From: SCUN01 sp964355365
GTDB lineage: Bacteria > Acidobacteriota > Vicinamibacteria > Vicinamibacterales > SCN-69-37
Length of the DNA stretch: 11,051 nt
Reading direction: 5' to 3'
Assembly: GCA_964355365.1 (NCBI GenBank)
Contig: CAYHEX010000125.1
Span: forward strand, 1-11,051
A program made the translations under genes and the position numbers. How positions within the stretch are numbered: position 1 is the stretch's first letter; every line of letters starts with the position of its first letter. The notes below the pieces were generated by a model that saw nothing but the letters and a program-made list of their open reading frames with translations, was not told where the DNA came from and ran no database searches. Of this stretch, positions 1 through 5,866 are shown in pieces.

Positions 1-1188
1 CGAGCCGGTGACGTTGGTGCGCTCGCCGACCATCTGGAAGTTGCTGTCGGGCCGAATGTAGAGCGGCTCGAGGCCCGACAGGCGGGTCGTGAAAACCACA
101 TCGGGAGTCGTTTTCGGCCCCCTAACTCCTTCGTCGTCAATACCTTGCGGAGTTTCTGGTCCGAAAACGACTCCCGATGAGGTTTTCAGCCGCGGCCGGG
201 CGCCTTTCACAGCCTCCGCAATCGCGCGGATGTGATCCGGCGTGGTGCCGCAGCAACCGCCGAGGATATTGACGAAGCCGCTGTCGGCAAAATCCTTCAG
301 GAGCGCGCCGGTCTCGGCCGGCATCTCGTCGTACTGGCCGAACGCGTTCGGCAGGCCGGCGTTGGGATACGAGCTGACCCAGCAGTCGGCAATGCGCGAC
401 AACTCGGCGAGGTATGGCCGCATATCCTTCGCGCCGAGCGCGCAGTTGATGCCGATCGACCACGGCCGCGCGTGCTCCATCGCGAGATAGAACGCGTCCA
501 CCGTCTGGCCTGCGAGCGTGCGGCCGCTCTTGTCCGTGATCGTGAAACTGATCATGAGCGGCAGCGACACGCCTTTCTCATCCTGCACCTCCTGGATCGC
601 CACGATCGCGGCCTTGGTGTTGAGCGCGTCGATGACCGTTTCGAGCAACAGCACATCCACGCCGCCGTCGATCAGCCCGCGCACCTGATCGACGTAGGCG
701 TCTTTCATCTGATCGAACGTGATGTTGCGAAACGCCGGGTTGTTCACGTCGGGCGAGATCGACAACGTGCGGTTGGTCGGCCCCATCGAGCCGGCGACGA
801 GCCGCGGCCGCGACGGCCACTGCGCCGTCACTTCATCCGCCACGCCGCGCGCCAGACGCGCCCCTTCGAAGTTCATCTCGTAGATCAGCGACTCGAGCCC
901 GTAGTCGGACTGCGATACCACGTTCGCGTTGAAGGTGTTCGTTTCGAGAATGTCCGCGCCCGCGTCGAGATACTGCCGGTGAATCGCCGCGATGATTTGG
1001 GGCTGCGTCAGCACCAGCAGATCGTTGTTGCCCCGCAGGTCGCTGGGGTGCGCCGCGAATCGATCGCCGCGGTAGTCCGCTTCGGTGAGCTTGTGGCGCT
1101 GGATCATCGTGCCCATCGCGCCATCCAGAATAAGGATGCGTTCCTGGACCAGTGCGTCGAGACGTTCGAGTGTCATGCGCGTCGCCAT
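1..1188 (-). CDS. metH: Cobalamin-dependent methionine synthase, N-terminal part (cut by window edge)
   Basis: Transfers a methyl group from methyl-tetrahydrofolate via cobalamin to homocysteine, giving methionine; cytoplasmic. The 396 visible codons cover the homocysteine-binding zinc TIM barrel and the first residues of the pterin-binding domain. The opening contains LDGAMGTMIQ, and NCALG and GGCCGTTP supply the three zinc-ligand cysteines (Cys249, Cys312, Cys313), close to the positions I recall for E. coli MetH (247, 310, 311). After the linker, RLSGLEPL and GERTNVTGS open the pterin domain. The ATG at 1188 directly follows the upstream stop codon (TAAATG) and has an AAAGG about 10 bases upstream (1199-1203); an in-frame ATG at 1176 lacks such a site. 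It is translationally linked to the ArsR-methyltransferase gene. Oddity: residues about 335-366, between the two domains, are encoded by a palindromic repeat and make the linker much longer than in E. coli. The cobalamin and activation domains lie outside the window. Confidence 0.96.
   Translation of the reverse strand, partial: MATRMTLERLDALVQERILILDGAMGTMIQRHKLTEADYRGDRFAAHPSDLRGNNDLLVLTQPQIIAAIHRQYLDAGADILETNTFNANVVSQSDYGLESLIYEMNFEGARLARGVADEVTAQWPSRPRLVAGSMGPTNRTLSISPDVNNPAFRNITFDQMKDAYVDQVRGLIDGGVDVLLLETVIDALNTKAAIVAIQEVQDEKGVSLPLMISFTITDKSGRTLAGQTVDAFYLAMEHARPWSIGINCALGAKDMRPYLAELSRIADCWVSSYPNAGLPNAFGQYDEMPAETGALLKDFADSGFVNILGGCCGTTPDHIRAIAEAVKGARPRLKTSSGVVFGPETPQGIDDEGVRGPKTTPDVVFTTRLSGLEPLYIRPDSNFQMVGERTNVTGS
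91..187 (-). repeat. Palindromic element copy 1, long form, inside metH
   Basis: Two 27-base arms (91-117 and 161-187) are inverted copies with a single mismatch, separated by a 43-base spacer. The arms contain the core CATCGGGAGTCGTTT shared with the two other copies. The spacer holds its own small inverted pair, AACTCC (124-129) and GGAGTT (149-154). On the metH strand it is read without a stop and encodes residues about 335-366, beginning KTSSGVVFGPETP and ending PKTTPDVVF. The flank TGGTTTTCACGA on its right side (in element orientation) is identical to that of copy 3, which suggests the unit extends beyond the paired bases. I infer an insertion into an interdomain linker, since E. coli MetH has only about 9 residues there. 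Confidence 0.9.
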
Positions 1189-2136
1189 TTACGACCGACC
1201 TTTGCGTGTGCCGGCAGCAATCAGCACGGCGAACGGATCGCCCGCGCGGCTGGCGCCAACGCGAACGATCGTGTCTGTGAATCCGGTGGACTCGATGAGC
1301 GCCTTGAGCGACTTCTCGTCGAAGCCGAGATGACGATCGCCCAATGCGGACGTGACCCACGCTTCTTCGTGTTCGCGCAGATCCAGAAGCAGCACGCGGC
1401 CGCCCGGCCGGAGGATGCGATGCGCCTCGGTCAACGCTGCGCGCGGCTCATCCGCGTGATGCAGCGCCTGCGACAGCAACACCAGATCCATCGAGGCATC
1501 CTCGATCGGCACCTTCTGCAGTTCGCCGCGCTTCCACGTGATGTTCTTCACACCACGGCGTTTCGCCAACTCCTTGCCGCGCGCGAGCACGTCGGGAGAG
1601 CGATCGACCGCGACGACGCGCTTCGCCCAGCGCGCGGCTTCGATCGTGAGGTAGCCTTCGCCGCAACCGAGATCGGCGACATCGAGCGGCGGCATCAAGA
1701 GACCCAGCGCGCGCGACCACGCGGCCCAGCTTCGGCCCGGCACCAACTGCTTCTTCTCGCCATCGTCGCCGTGATCGCGGAAGTCTTCCTGACGCACCCG
1801 CCGCACTTCGGCCAAACGCGAGTCGTCGGCTTTGGTGGCGGCGCCGCTCGTGCTGAACTTGTGCGTGAGCCACTGCCACAGCGCCGCGTGCGGCCCGTTC
1901 TCGTCGGTCAGAGCCGGGTCCAGGCGGTACCAGGAGAACGTGCCGGCGCGCTGTTCTGTCACCAGACCGGCGTCTTTGAGCAGGCCGAGGTGGCGCGACA
2001 CTCCGGACTGCGCCACGCCCAAAATGGCGGTAAGCTCCGACACATTGAGGGACTCCTGGGCCAGCAGGCGCAAGAGTCGCAACCGGGTCTCGTCGCCCAG
2101 CAACCGAAGCAGGTCGGACGCAGCGTTCATATCCAT
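1189..2136 (-). CDS. ArsR-type winged-helix regulator fused to a SAM-dependent methyltransferase
   Basis: A 315-residue two-domain protein. Residues about 6-75 form an ArsR/SmtB winged helix (GDETRLRLLRLL, then a recognition helix around AQSGVSRHLGLLKDAGLV). Residues about 135-310 form a class I methyltransferase: the SAM loop is VADLGCGEG (153-161), the acidic residue ending strand 2 is Asp178 (AVDRS), and ILRPGGRVLLLDL follows. The cysteine pair used for metal sensing in classical ArsR/SmtB proteins is absent; the only cysteine I see is Cys158 in the SAM loop, so metal sensing is unlikely. The proteobacterial regulator SahR, an ArsR-family protein controlling the SAM/SAH cycle, is the closest known functional model, and SAM or SAH sensing through the methyltransferase fold is my inference. 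metH follows with no gap. The start could be the ATG at 2136 or at 2130; neither has a clear ribosome site. The first lies within the operator palindrome, so the second may be the real start. Confidence 0.9.
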   Translation of the reverse strand: MDMNAASDLLRLLGDETRLRLLRLLAQESLNVSELTAILGVAQSGVSRHLGLLKDAGLVTEQRAGTFSWYRLDPALTDENGPHAALWQWLTHKFSTSGAATKADDSRLAEVRRVRQEDFRDHGDDGEKKQLVPGRSWAAWSRALGLLMPPLDVADLGCGEGYLTIEAARWAKRVVAVDRSPDVLARGKELAKRRGVKNITWKRGELQKVPIEDASMDLVLLSQALHHADEPRAALTEAHRILRPGGRVLLLDLREHEEAWVTSALGDRHLGFDEKSLKALIESTGFTDTIVRVGASRAGDPFAVLIAAGTRKGRS

Positions 2137-2154
2137 AAATCTATATTTATGGAT
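2131..2154. promoter_or_regulatory. 10-4-10 palindromic operator in the divergent promoter
   Basis: ATCCATAAAT (2131-2140) and ATTTATGGAT (2145-2154) are perfect inverted repeats around CTAT. The stretch is strongly AT-rich in otherwise GC-rich DNA. It fills most of the 36 bases between the ArsR-methyltransferase gene and the divergent hydrolase and includes -10-like TATATT (2142-2147, plus strand). A dyad of this size suits an ArsR dimer, so autoregulation of the regulator-metH operon, possibly with control of the hydrolase, is a reasonable inference. Binding is not shown by the sequence. Confidence 0.75.
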
Positions 2155-2172
2155 TGATTAAGGCAACCCTCT

Positions 2173-2769
2173 ATGACGACATTGGTCCTTGCTCATGGCG
2201 CCGGCGCCGGTTCGAGCCATCCGTGGATGAAGAGAGTTGCGGTGGGTCTCGAGGCGCGCGGTATTCAGGTCGTGACGTTCGACTTCCCGTACATCCTCGC
2301 GGGCAAGTCGATCCCGGATCGTGCACCCGTCCTCGAAGCCGCGTGGCGCGATGTCTGGCGGGGCGTCGTCGAGCGAACGTCAGGACCCGTGTTCGCGGGC
2401 GGCAAGTCCATGGGCGGCCGCATGGCGTCGATGGTGGCGTCGAAATTCGGATCGGATGGCTTCGAGCCGCAGCCGGCCGGGTTGGTGTTCTTCGGTTATC
2501 CGCTGCATCCGCCGGCAAAACCGCAGCAGCGCCGCGACGCGCATCTGCCGCACATTCGCGTGCCGATGCTGTTTCTCCACGGCACGCGCGATGGCTTCGG
2601 CACGCCGGACGAAATGGAAGAGCTGGTCGACAGGCTGCCCAACGCGACGCTGCGCCTTTGCGACCAGGGCGACCACTCCCTCATTGCGTCGAAGAAGGTC
2701 GACCCGAAGGGCGAGCTCCTCGAAGACGCGATGGATTTTGCCGCGAGCTGGATGTCGGCGCGAGGATAG
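2173..2769 (+). CDS. Alpha/beta hydrolase, KANL3/Tex30-like small hydrolase
   Basis: A 198-residue cytoplasmic alpha/beta hydrolase with no signal peptide. The start MTTLVLAHGAGAGSSHPWM gives the first strand and an HGAGAG oxyanion-type loop. The predicted triad is Ser79 in the nucleophile elbow GGKSMGGR, Asp140 in LHGTRD and His168 in GDHSL. Order, spacing and the compact size match the predicted KANL3/Tex30-like (dienelactone-hydrolase-like) hydrolases, whose substrates are mostly unknown. AAGG at 2160-2163, nine bases before the ATG, is a plausible ribosome site. It is transcribed away from the ArsR-methyltransferase/metH operon from the shared palindromic promoter, so it may be co-regulated with methionine metabolism; that link is inference. 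It ends 15 bases from the convergent GcvT-family gene, with no obvious terminator between them. Confidence 0.88.
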   Translation: MTTLVLAHGAGAGSSHPWMKRVAVGLEARGIQVVTFDFPYILAGKSIPDRAPVLEAAWRDVWRGVVERTSGPVFAGGKSMGGRMASMVASKFGSDGFEPQPAGLVFFGYPLHPPAKPQQRRDAHLPHIRVPMLFLHGTRDGFGTPDEMEELVDRLPNATLRLCDQGDHSLIASKKVDPKGELLEDAMDFAASWMSARG

Positions 2770-2784
2770 CGAGTCGTACGCCTC

Positions 2785-4053
2785 TTACAGGAAGCTCTTC
2801 AAGGCCTTGCGCGCCGTGCGGTCCGGCCGAACGTCGGTCTCGATCACCACTTGAATGGCGCGCTTGTTGTCCTTGAGTTCGACGATCGTGCCGGGCGCCA
2901 GATTCGTGTTGATCTTGATGAAGCCGGCCGCGAGACCCTTGATCGCGAGCCCTTCGGGTTTGTTCGGTGACGCGACGCTGTAGATCTTCCCCTCATGACG
3001 TCCGATCGCCATGTCGGTGGCGCACGTGAGCACCGTGCCGAGCTCGCGCCCCTCGAGGTCGCGCACGACGGCCGTGTGCGTGTCGATCTTCCGGAGGTCG
3101 TTGCCGACAAACGTGAGCGTGTACGGCGCGTCCGCGGCCGTGTCGAGCGCGGCGGATCCCAGGAACGTCTTGGTGAATCCGTTGCCGGATGCGCTGAACG
3201 GCAGCGCGAACGGCCACGGATGATGGATGTAGGTCCAGTGGCCTATGTCCTGATGGGACAACGGCAGCACCGCGCCGGTGCGCAGCGAGTCGCGCGCGGC
3301 CAGTCCACACGCGATGAGGCCGAGGTCTTTGCCGGCTTCCATGATCAGTTCCCAGATCCTGACGTTGTGCTCTCGGCCGACGAAGATCTCGAATCCGACT
3401 TCGCCCGTGTAGCCCGAGCGCGACAGCAGCATCAGCGTGCCGTCGAGAAACCGCGCGTCCGCGGCAAATGTGGACGTCGGATCGAAGTGGCCCTTGAATG
3501 AGAAGTACGGCAGCTTGTCGAATGTCGCGTCGGGCGACTTCAACACCTTTTGCATGATCTTGATCGCCGCCGGTCCCTGAATGTCGATCTTGCCGAGCTG
3601 ATCCGTCAGGTCGGTGATGCGCACGTCGCGACCGTTCTTGTTCGCCTCGAGATGCGCGGCGATCGGTCCGCCCATGCTCGCGTTGACCACCACCACATAC
3701 TCTTCGTCAGTCACTTTGTAGACGATGCTGTCGTCGACCGCGTCGCCGTGGGCGTCGAGAAACGCGCCGTAGACGCACTTGCCCGGGGTGATGGGCGCGT
3801 TGTCTTTGCCGACGCACGAGCGCAGATCGCGAGTGAAGCACCACTGCAGCAGGTCGAACGCACCCGAACCGCGCAGCCGCACCACCGCCATGTGGCTGGT
3901 GTCGAACAGACCGGCGGCCGTGACGACCGCCATGTGCTCGTCCTTGGCGCTCGCATACCAGACCGGCATGAGGTAGTCGCCGAAGTCGACCATGTTGGCG
4001 CCGTGCTGTTTGTGCCAATCACATAGAGGTGTCTGCTTCATTCCGCTGCTCAT
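2785..4053 (-). CDS. GcvT-family (glycine cleavage T-like) aminomethyltransferase
   Basis: A 422-residue protein of the folate-binding GcvT family, whose members move one-carbon groups from aminomethyl or methyl donors to tetrahydrofolate. Visible family signatures are MVDFGDYLMPVWY, GLFDTSHM, the acidic pair in GDAVDDSIVY (Asp107-Asp108, catalytic region), SRSGYTGEVGFEI (about 211-223) and GLAARDSLRTGAVLPL (about 250-265), with a C-terminal barrel-like domain ending in TIVELKDNKRAIQVVIE. It is longer than E. coli GcvT (364). The segment after the conserved Arg (HQDIGHWTYIHHPWPF) differs from the usual DID-TPLEAGL pattern, so a substrate other than H-protein-bound aminomethyl is possible. No gcvH or gcvP is nearby. 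I chose the ATG at 4053; a TTG at 4056 or the ATG at 4041 (MKQTPL) are alternatives. It is the last gene of the epimerase-hydrolase operon, 56 bases downstream of the hydrolase. Confidence 0.85.
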   Translation of the reverse strand: MSSGMKQTPLCDWHKQHGANMVDFGDYLMPVWYASAKDEHMAVVTAAGLFDTSHMAVVRLRGSGAFDLLQWCFTRDLRSCVGKDNAPITPGKCVYGAFLDAHGDAVDDSIVYKVTDEEYVVVVNASMGGPIAAHLEANKNGRDVRITDLTDQLGKIDIQGPAAIKIMQKVLKSPDATFDKLPYFSFKGHFDPTSTFAADARFLDGTLMLLSRSGYTGEVGFEIFVGREHNVRIWELIMEAGKDLGLIACGLAARDSLRTGAVLPLSHQDIGHWTYIHHPWPFALPFSASGNGFTKTFLGSAALDTAADAPYTLTFVGNDLRKIDTHTAVVRDLEGRELGTVLTCATDMAIGRHEGKIYSVASPNKPEGLAIKGLAAGFIKINTNLAPGTIVELKDNKRAIQVVIETDVRPDRTARKALKSFL

Positions 4054-4109
4054 CAAACGAGCATATCGGATTCAGCGTGTCGCCTCACGCGGCGGCGCGA
4101 CCTGGGCGG

Positions 4110-4802
4110 CTAGGCGTTGGAAAGGAACGCGGCAATGGCCGCGCGGACTTCGTCAGTGAACACGTGGCCCGCGTCGTAGCGCAGCAGCGTGTGCGCCACC
4201 CTGTGCCGCTGCAGGAACGCCTCATCCGCCGCGACCTTGTCCGCCGTATACCAGTGGTCCGTCCGGCCCGCCGCGACGAACACGCGTGGCCAGCGCTCGG
4301 CGGGCACCGACTTCACGTCCGGCGGAATGTCGCCGCCGACCGCGACGATGCCGGCCACGCGATGCCGGCCCAGCAGGGCGGCGCGATAGGCCATGGCGAC
4401 TCCCTGGGAGAAGCCGAGCAAAACGACATCGGGAGTCGTTTCTGGAAAACGACTCCCGATGTCGTTTTCCAGCAGGACATCCAGTACGCGGTCGCAATAG
4501 ACCACATTGTCAGCTATTGCCTGCTCACGATCCTGTCGAGTCATCCAGTTAGCCACGACATTCTGGTCGCCACGGGTGTAGAAGCGGTGAAGGGCCTGAA
4601 CCGCTACCAGACTCCATGCGTCACTCCCGGGTAGTGCCTGAAGCGTAACCATCATCTGCTCAGCGCTTTGCGCGTACCCGTGAAATCCGACGATGACAAC
4701 TGGAGCAGACGACATCGGGAGTCGTTTCCCAGAAACGACTCCCGATGTGGTTTTCACGAGCACACGCCCGTGGGTTGGGGTTTCGATGTTGAGCTCGCGC
4801 AT
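4110..4802 (-). CDS. Small serine hydrolase of the phospholipase/carboxylesterase type, carrying two palindrome-encoded segments
   Basis: A 230-residue alpha/beta hydrolase resembling the phospholipase/carboxylesterase (Abhydrolase_2) group. VVIVGFHGYAQSAEQM gives the first strand and HG oxyanion loop. Ser132 lies in the elbow LLGFSQGVAMAYR, Asp182 in GRTDHWY and His213 in DAGHVF, a complete triad. There is no signal peptide, so it is probably cytoplasmic; the substrate is unknown. The start ATG at 4802 is one base from the stop of the upstream epimerase, indicating translational coupling. Oddity: two copies of the palindromic element are translated inside it. Residues about 17-31 (KTTSGVVSGKRLPMS) lie in the turn between the first two strands, and residues about 112-127 (ENDIGSRFPETTPDVV) lie directly before the nucleophile strand. 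Both leave the triad intact, so the protein is probably active. Confidence 0.87.
   Translation of the reverse strand: MRELNIETPTHGRVLVKTTSGVVSGKRLPMSSAPVVIVGFHGYAQSAEQMMVTLQALPGSDAWSLVAVQALHRFYTRGDQNVVANWMTRQDREQAIADNVVYCDRVLDVLLENDIGSRFPETTPDVVLLGFSQGVAMAYRAALLGRHRVAGIVAVGGDIPPDVKSVPAERWPRVFVAAGRTDHWYTADKVAADEAFLQRHRVAHTLLRYDAGHVFTDEVRAAIAAFLSNA
4420..4468 (-). repeat. Palindromic element copy 2, short form, inside the serine hydrolase gene
   Basis: Perfect 22-base inverted arms (4420-4441 and 4447-4468) flank a 5-base loop. The core CATCGGGAGTCGTTT is identical to that of the other copies. Translated on the gene strand it gives NDIGSRFPETTPDVV, immediately before the strand leading to the catalytic Ser. 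Judged by the asymmetric loop motif CCAGAAAC, it is oriented like the gene. I see no target-site duplication. As RNA the arms would form a strong hairpin within the coding region. Confidence 0.92.
4712..4748 (+). repeat. Palindromic element copy 3, short form, opposite orientation, inside the serine hydrolase gene
   Basis: Perfect 17-base inverted arms (4712-4728 and 4732-4748) flank the loop CCA. The sequence continues as GGTTTTCACGA (4749-4759), matching the equivalent flank of copy 1, so the element is probably longer than its paired part. Read along the plus strand, its centre matches the minus-strand centre of copy 2 with one difference, so it is inserted in the reverse orientation relative to its gene. 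On the gene strand it is read in another frame, giving KTTSGVVSGKRLPMS near the N-terminus. Confidence 0.92.
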
Positions 4803-4803
4803 G

Positions 4804-5847
4804 CTAGAAGAACAGCTTCACCAGCTTCAGGATGCCCTGGCTCCACGGCACGCGATGCGTGACACCGGCTTTGCCTTTGAAGCGGCTCTCATTCGCGAGA
4901 TACCACTTGTAGTTACGGAGCAGCGCGTCAGCGTTCGAGTACTTCGGTGCAAAGCCGAGCACGTTCTCGGCCTTCTCGATCGAAACGAACGACTCTTTCG
5001 CCACCGTGCCGTACGCCCACTTGTAGACCGGCGACAGGCGCAATGCGCGCAGCACACCCAGCACCGCGTTCATCGGCGCCTCAGGAATGCCGATGATCTT
5101 CTTGCCGAAACCCGCGGCATCGAGCACGCTCTGGAAATCCTGCCGCACCGTGCCGAACTTCTTCGCGCCGATATTGAACACGTCGTTGACCACCGCCGCG
5201 TCCATCGTCAGCACCGACTCGAGCACCACACAGAGATCCTCGACGTCGAGCAACTGGTAGAGGTTGTTGCCGCCGCCGGGCAGCGGGAAGTTCTTGGCGT
5301 CCTTCGCCCAGTCGTAGAACAACGCAAACACGCCCAGCCGCTCCGGGCCGATGAACGACTTCGGCCGGATGATCGGCACGCACAGCCCCGTCTTCCGCGC
5401 CGCAACACAGGCCGCTTCCGCCAGGATCTTCGCTTCACCGTACGGACCGACGCCGATCAGCTGATCGTGCTCGTACAGCGGATGGTGATCCGGCACGCCG
5501 TACACCGCCGTCGTCGAAATATGCACGACGCGCGTCGCGCCGGCCGCCAGCGCCGAATCGAGCACGTTCTTCGTGCCCTGCACATCCGTCGACATAATGT
5601 CTTCGGTGGAATACAGCGGCAGCGCGGCGGCACAGTGGATCACGACGTTGGCGCCACGCATGGAACGATCAAGCGCCGCGCGATCGCGAATGTCGCCGAC
5701 GATGGCGTCCACGCGATCCTTGCAGTCTGCGTAGTCGAACGGCAGCAGATCGATCGACGCCACGTCGTAGCCGCGTTCGAGCAGATAGCGAATGAGGTTG
5801 ATGCCGAGAAACCCAGACCCACCAGTAACCAGAACTCGTGATTTCAT
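4804..5847 (-). CDS. NAD-dependent epimerase/dehydratase (extended SDR family)
   Basis: A 347-residue extended short-chain dehydrogenase, likely acting on a nucleotide sugar or a sterol-like/3-hydroxy substrate. TGGSGFLG (8-15) is the nucleotide loop and Asp33 at the end of strand 2 favours NAD over NADP. GDIRD (51-55) and HCAAA (71-75) are standard SDR elements. Catalytic residues are Ser111/Thr112 in HISTTAVYG and the YxxxK pair Tyr136 and Lys140 (GPYGEAK). IIRPKSFIGP and LLDVEDLCVVL are substrate-side family motifs. The ATG at 5847 sits immediately before the first strand, so the start is firm. It is first in the minus-strand operon, one base ahead of the serine hydrolase gene. Its start region is shared with the divergent sulfotransferase gene: the CATG at 5845-5848 holds start-like triplets on both strands. 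The exact substrate cannot be read from the sequence. Confidence 0.88.
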   Translation of the reverse strand: MKSRVLVTGGSGFLGINLIRYLLERGYDVASIDLLPFDYADCKDRVDAIVGDIRDRAALDRSMRGANVVIHCAAALPLYSTEDIMSTDVQGTKNVLDSALAAGATRVVHISTTAVYGVPDHHPLYEHDQLIGVGPYGEAKILAEAACVAARKTGLCVPIIRPKSFIGPERLGVFALFYDWAKDAKNFPLPGGGNNLYQLLDVEDLCVVLESVLTMDAAVVNDVFNIGAKKFGTVRQDFQSVLDAAGFGKKIIGIPEAPMNAVLGVLRALRLSPVYKWAYGTVAKESFVSIEKAENVLGFAPKYSNADALLRNYKWYLANESRFKGKAGVTHRVPWSQGILKLVKLFF

Positions 5848-5866
5848 GTGTAGTCTTCAAGAGTAC

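Noticed and set aside
232..2157. A 641-codon open frame on the plus strand
   Set aside because: It lies antisense to metH and the ArsR-methyltransferase gene, whose minus-strand products have clear family motifs. Its translation is Arg/His-rich low-complexity sequence typical of a shadow frame in GC-rich DNA.
4420..4468. Rho-independent terminator
   Set aside because: The hairpin is strong but sits in the middle of an intact coding sequence, has no dedicated U-tract exit, and the same palindrome occurs inside other coding sequence.
91..4748. CRISPR-like repeats or attachment sites
   Set aside because: The three repeats are not regularly spaced, have no uniform spacers, lie within genes and are palindromic with variable loops.
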